64,000 nt of DNA, from contig DATKQM010000066.1 of assembly GCA_035532735.1 (NCBI GenBank), positions 1-64,000 of the forward strand. Direction: 5' to 3'. The position numbers and the translations under genes are program-made. The notes beneath the pieces are model-generated. The model did not search any database. It had not been told where the DNA came from and saw only the letters and a list, made by a program, of their open reading frames with translations. Positions 60,481 through 64,000 of this stretch are shown here, piece by piece. Position 1 is the first letter of the stretch; each line of letters opens with the position of its first letter. The DNA is from Chersky-840 sp035532735 (lineage in GTDB: Bacteria; Actinomycetota; Acidimicrobiia; Acidimicrobiales; UBA8190).

Positions 60481-61525
60481 AGTCCCGGTCGCGGCCCTGA
60501 GGCTCCCAACCGTCGAACCACAATCCCGGAGATCCTCCGGCTTTCGGATAGGCCGGCTTGGCGCTCGGCGGCGCGGACCAGACGTGGGCGTCGGTCGTCG
60601 GGCTCTGGTGGCCGGCGTCGACCACCGTGGCTGTCGCCGGCAGGGCCCGGGGCGACAGGCGAAGGACCCGTCGGAGCAAGCTCCGGGGCCGCTCCACCAG
60701 GGCGAGGACGACCGAGCCGAGGTACAGCACGATGAACCCGACCACGGCCACGAGCCACAGGTGCGGTCCGGGGCCGGTGCTGGCCAGCGACGACGGCTGC
60801 GTGGCGGGTGCGGGGGTCGTGGCCGCCGTGGTGGGGGTCGTGGCCGCCGTGGTGGGCGGCACTGAGCCTCCGCCCGAGGTCCCCGTGGCGATGACCGGCG
60901 AGGCCTTGGCCGCCGTGGGCGCGCTTTTCACTATGCCGGTGACGGCGCTGTTGTCGGGATAGGGCGTGCAGGTCAGGACGAGATTGCTGCCCGAGACCAC
61001 CAGCGTGAGGCTGATGGCCGGGTCGACGGTGAGGCTGATGGCACCACCGGTGGCGGTGAAGGGACCGACCGTCCCCGGCGTGGCCGGCAGGTTCAAGGTG
61101 AGTCCCGCGGGAGGCACCGGGCTCGGGATGGGTGCACTGATGGTGATAGGAGGCGCCGCCAACGATGCCGGGGTGGCGCCGGTGGCGTCGACCTTCAAGG
61201 TCGCGCTCCCGGTGATCGACGAGTTCCCCAAGGCCGCGGCCGCCCCCACGATGGCGCTCGGGAGCACCACCGTGGTGGCGCTGTTGGTGAGGTTGAACTG
61301 CGATCCCGACGCCGGGGATGCCGGGGTGATGGTCCCGGTGGTGACCGCCCCGTTCAGGGCGATGTTGCCCACGGGCGTGCCCGGGCAGTAGACCTCGTAC
61401 GGAGACGAGTCGGCGAAGGCCGGTGTCGCCGACGCGGCGAACAGCGCGAACATGCCGCCGCTCCCGCCGACCAGTCCAACGATGACGGCCGCCACGGCGC
61501 GTCCCCTGCGGCTCGACCTTGCCAT
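60479..61525 (-). CDS. Exported surface protein with LASTG sortase motif
   Basis: A 348-residue protein from ATG 61525. It starts MARSSRRGRAVAAVIVGLVG, a signal peptide ending near ATPAFADS. The mature part is a beta-rich domain with repeated Gly/Thr/Ala strands and a Thr/Pro linker rich in TTAATTPTTAATT repeats. LASTG (residues 247-251), then a membrane helix and a basic stretch, matches the LAXTG motif recognised by class E sortases of actinomycetes. Unusually, about 68 residues follow the helix, with LPATATVVDAGHQ and a Trp-rich end, where anchors normally stop after a few basic residues. The cell-wall attachment is inferred. Confidence 0.65.
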   Translation of the reverse strand: MARSSRRGRAVAAVIVGLVGGSGGMFALFAASATPAFADSSPYEVYCPGTPVGNIALNGAVTTGTITPASPASGSQFNLTNSATTVVLPSAIVGAAAALGNSSITGSATLKVDATGATPASLAAPPITISAPIPSPVPPAGLTLNLPATPGTVGPFTATGGAISLTVDPAISLTLVVSGSNLVLTCTPYPDNSAVTGIVKSAPTAAKASPVIATGTSGGGSVPPTTAATTPTTAATTPAPATQPSSLASTGPGPHLWLVAVVGFIVLYLGSVVLALVERPRSLLRRVLRLSPRALPATATVVDAGHQSPTTDAHVWSAPPSAKPAYPKAGGSPGLWFDGWEPQGRDRD

Positions 61526-61822
61526 TGTTCCCCCCCTATTCGGCGGCACCTTCACATCCACGAGCGTCACGTCCTCCTCGGTCGCCCGAGCCGGTTGCAA
61601 ACCCCCGCTCGAGTTGGTCCCCGTGTGGGCACCATGCCGCGCCAGGGCGTTCGCCCGCAACACCTCCTACGCACGTTACGGAGTCCGGGCCCAGTCGGCA
61701 TCATCACGATTGACGATTTCCCGGGGGAGTCTTTGGATACTCTGACCTGGGAGAATGTACGCAAACGCGCAAGAACAAGCCTCTCGAAGGGAGCTCGTGC
61801 CGGGTCGGAGGACCCGGGTCGC
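61526..61822. other. Spacer between two minus-strand genes
   Basis: About 300 bases between the EAL-protein stop and the surface-protein start. No gene is convincing. It must hold the promoter of the surface-protein gene. No riboswitch or palindrome stands out. Confidence 0.4.
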
Positions 61823-63613
61823 CTATGCCTCGGGTGCCGCCCAGACCTGCTCGCGCGGACCGGGGTGGCCGAGGTGGTACCCCTGGGCGAATTCGCAGCC
61901 GATGACCCGGAGGGCCGCCGCCTGGGCCGGGGTCTCGACCCCTTCCGCCACCAGCGACAGCCGGAGCTCGTGGCCGAGGGCGATGAGGGCCCGGACCATT
62001 ACCGCCCCGTGAGGGTTGCTGGTCGAGTCGAGCGCGGCCACGTACTCCGGGGCGATCTTCAACGACGAGATCGGAAGGTCCTGGAGCCAGGACAAATTGC
62101 ACTCCCTGGACCCGAAGTCGTCGAGGCTGAACCGGACGCCCATCTGGCTGAGGGCGACCACCGCGGCCGGCGAAGCCGCCGCCACTCGGGCCGCGTCCTC
62201 GGACAGGTCGATGCTGAGCATGGTGGGAGCCACGCCGTGCTTGCGGGTGAGCTCCTCGAAGGTCTGGGCGAACTGGGGGTCGCTCAGCTCCCGACCCGAC
62301 ACGTTGAGCGTCAGGCGGAAGTGGTCGGGAAGGTTCTCCGAGTCGCGCCACAAGACGAGCTCGGTGAGGGCCCGGTCGAGGGTCCAACGGCCCAGCGCCT
62401 CGGCCATCCCGACCTCACCCGCCACGTCGAGGAACTCGCCGGGCAGGAGCAGGCCCTGCTCGGGCCGCTGCCACCGCAACAGCGCCTCGGCACCGACGAC
62501 CTGGCCGCTGTGGAGGTCCACCACGGGCTGGTAGAAGAGCGCCAACTCGCCGTTGTCCATGGCGTTTTGGAGTCCGTGCTCGATCTCGTAGCGAGAGACG
62601 ACCCGGTCGCGCATCGACGGGTCGAACATCCGCGAGGCCCGACCCTCGTCGCGGGCCCAGTACATGGCCAGCTCGGCGTTCTCGAGGACGTTGTCGGCGG
62701 TCTCGCCGGCCAGCCCCGGGTCGGTGAGCACGACGCCGACGGTGGGACGCACCCGGTGCTCCACGCCGTGGACGATGACCGGCCGGGCCGCTCCGTCGAG
62801 GATGAGGCTGGCGATGCGCAGGGCATCGGTGTCGGAATGCACGTCCGCGCACACCACGACGAACTTGTCGTTGGCCACCCTCGAGACGATGTCGGTCTTG
62901 CGCCGCGCCACCGACAGGCGGCTGGCGACCTCACGGGCCACCTGCTCGGCCGCGCCCGCACCGAACTGCTGGTTCACTTCCTGCCACCCGTCGAGCTCCA
63001 CCAACAGCACGGCCAGCGCGCTCCCGGAGCGCTGCGCGCCCGCCAGGGCCTTGTCCAACTGGTCCTCGAGCAGAGCACGGTTCGGGGGCTCGGCGAAGAC
63101 CTCTTCGACGGGCTCGGGAGCCATGGTGGGCGCCGACAGCACCGTGGTTTCCAGGGGCGGCGCAGCCTGGGCTTGTGACGCCATCTCTTCGATGACCCGG
63201 CCCAACCGGTGGTTCTCGACCGCGAGGGCCCGCTGTGTCAGGGCGTTGCGAACGGTCTGGACGAAGGCCTGGGGAACGAGCGGCTTGACCAGAAGCCCGT
63301 CGAGATGGGCCGACGCGGCCAACGCGCTGTCGAGCGACCCCAGGCCGGTGAGCAACAGGACCGGTGTGTCGGGGTCCTCCTCCTTGAGCCGACGGGCGAG
63401 GTCCACGCCGGTGTGATCAGCGAGCTGGTGGTCAACCACCACCGCGGCGGGACGCTGCAGTCCGTGCAGCGTGAGGGCTTCGGTGGGGTCCGATGCCACG
63501 AACACCTCGATGCCCGCTCCTTTGAGCACCGACGCCAGACTGTCTCTGGTGGCTTGGTCGTCGTCGACGACAAGGACCGAGTCCTCTAGCACGCTGGGTT
63601 GGAACGCAGACAA
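61823..63613 (-). CDS. Receiver-GGDEF-EAL cyclic-di-GMP phosphodiesterase
   Basis: A 596-residue protein starting with TTG at 63613 (GTG at 63592 is possible). The receiver (about 12-125) has VVDDDQATRDSL, Asp61 in VVVDHQLADHTG, and LLVKPL. The GGDEF domain is degenerate: the active loop is RVANDKFVVV instead of GGDEF, so it should not make cyclic-di-GMP. The EAL domain has GAEALLRWQRP, the metal-binding SLDDFGSRECNLSWL, LKIAPEYV (Lys kept, Asp changed to Ala), LVAEGVETPAQAAAL and GCEFAQGYHLGHP. It probably degrades cyclic-di-GMP. The partner kinase is not adjacent. Confidence 0.9.
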   Translation of the reverse strand: MSAFQPSVLEDSVLVVDDDQATRDSLASVLKGAGIEVFVASDPTEALTLHGLQRPAAVVVDHQLADHTGVDLARRLKEEDPDTPVLLLTGLGSLDSALAASAHLDGLLVKPLVPQAFVQTVRNALTQRALAVENHRLGRVIEEMASQAQAAPPLETTVLSAPTMAPEPVEEVFAEPPNRALLEDQLDKALAGAQRSGSALAVLLVELDGWQEVNQQFGAGAAEQVAREVASRLSVARRKTDIVSRVANDKFVVVCADVHSDTDALRIASLILDGAARPVIVHGVEHRVRPTVGVVLTDPGLAGETADNVLENAELAMYWARDEGRASRMFDPSMRDRVVSRYEIEHGLQNAMDNGELALFYQPVVDLHSGQVVGAEALLRWQRPEQGLLLPGEFLDVAGEVGMAEALGRWTLDRALTELVLWRDSENLPDHFRLTLNVSGRELSDPQFAQTFEELTRKHGVAPTMLSIDLSEDAARVAAASPAAVVALSQMGVRFSLDDFGSRECNLSWLQDLPISSLKIAPEYVAALDSTSNPHGAVMVRALIALGHELRLSLVAEGVETPAQAAALRVIGCEFAQGYHLGHPGPREQVWAAPEA

Positions 63614-63877
63614 CGGATGGCCCCCCTACAAGCTCCAGGTCGACTTGGCCGGCGGGTTCCGCCGACCGAGCACGCCTCTCAGTGATGATGCACCCACGGC
63701 CTATCTCTTCAGCGATCCCCGCCGCCAGGTCGGCCGCTGCCTGGTATCCGGTGACATCCAAGCATCTCACCACTCCTCGCGCGAAGTCAACGTCGGCACG
63801 TCAGTCGGGCCGAGAATGGTGCGATTTACCCAGCATAGTCACCACACTCTGTGATGGATTTCTCACCACCCGTGCGT

Positions 63878-64000
63878 TTATGGAGACTCGGACCCGCCCA
63901 ACGTCTCCACGACCCGTTCCACGGCCTCGTCCAAGGGCAGGTGATGTTCCACGACGAGGTCCGGATCGGTGGGCGGCTCGTAGGGGTGGTCGAGTCCCGT
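63878..64000 (-). CDS. Adenylylsulfate (APS) kinase-like protein, C-terminal end only
   Basis: Forty codons are in view, ending in TAA at 63878-63880; the 5' part lies beyond the window. The fragment TGLDHPYEPPTDPDLVVEHH, followed by PLDEAVERVVETLGG, is the typical end of CysC-type kinases (GxDxPYE-PPxxPE-L motif and last helix). APS kinase makes PAPS for sulfotransfer. It could also be the kinase half of a larger fusion protein. The 264 bases between it and the next gene at 63613 show nothing recognisable. Confidence 0.7.
   Translation of the reverse strand, partial: TGLDHPYEPPTDPDLVVEHHLPLDEAVERVVETLGGSESP

Noticed and set aside
61526..61822. Possible riboswitch upstream of the surface-protein gene
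   Set aside because: No cyclic-di-GMP or other known aptamer core could be recognised, despite a cyclic-di-GMP enzyme nearby.

Overview
The window is high-GC DNA from an actinomycete. The signs are GTG starts, chains of GTGA/ATGA overlaps, an ANTAR response regulator beside polA, an SecG/gap/pgk/tpiA/yvcK/rapZ/uvrC block, and a PolA whose proofreading domain has lost its active-site residues. My best guess is an Acidimicrobiia-type Actinomycetota. That guess rests on gene content and style, not on any search.

Layout. (1) Positions 1-5.8 kb are a mosaic with visibly lower GC. It holds the N-terminal end of an IS1182-type transposase, a frameshifted gene tail, two large multi-pass membrane proteins (GT-C-like surface glycan genes), an internally deleted and start-less copy of the second one, and an IS481-type transposase broken by two in-frame TGA codons. 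(2) Positions 5.5-14.3 kb are an integration hot spot at the 3' end of a tRNA-Leu(GAG). Three copies of the tRNA-end sequence (5783, 6272, 14240) mark successive insertions. The youngest element, about 8 kb, is intact. It carries a large serine recombinase, an XRE repressor with a divergent operator, a tightly overlapping operon of tiny genes leading to a RepA-like ATPase, a cluster of TGTTCCC inverted repeats just downstream of that ATPase (candidate replication origin), a candidate small-terminase gene, and cargo. There are no capsid, tail or conjugation genes. This gene set looks like a phage satellite (PICI-like) of an actinobacterium and is the most novel part of the window. (3) Positions 14.3-31.1 kb are core metabolism and repair, mostly on the minus strand: an oligopeptide-binding lipoprotein, secG, tpiA, pgk, gap, yvcK, rapZ, uvrC, then nadA (plus strand), a SnoaL-like gene, uvrA, uvrB and coaE. 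whiA, usually found between yvcK and gap, is absent. (4) Positions 31.1-41.6 kb interrupt the usual coaE-rpsA neighbourhood with a flippase, a UDP-galactopyranose-mutase-like flavoprotein and a PIG-V-like mannosyltransferase (minus), plus a five-gene dipeptide/oligopeptide ABC transporter (plus). (5) Positions 41.6-47.3 kb hold rpsA, polA, a PdtaR-like ANTAR regulator, a coiled-coil protein and tRNA-Leu(CAA). (6) Positions 47.6-52.1 kb are a fatty-acid synthase operon, fabD-fabH-fabG-acpP-fabF, with a FabD carrying an extra C-terminal barrel-sandwich domain. It is followed by an AarF/UbiB kinase-like gene. (7) Positions 53.8-58.1 kb hold a DUF5666-like secreted protein and a trpC-trpF-trpB-trpA operon (minus). 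(8) Positions 58.2-64 kb hold an OmpR-type two-component pair, a strong bidirectional hairpin, a surface protein with a sortase-E-like LASTG motif, a receiver-GGDEF-EAL protein, and the end of an APS-kinase-like gene at the edge.

Several genes work in recognisable pathways: nucleotide excision repair (uvrA, uvrB, uvrC), lower glycolysis (gap, pgk, tpiA), type II fatty-acid synthesis, tryptophan synthesis from CdRP precursors, and surface-glycan export. No CRISPR array, rRNA or classical riboswitch was seen. Start codons were chosen by overlap with the upstream gene, ribosome-binding sites and family length, so many differ from the longest open frame.
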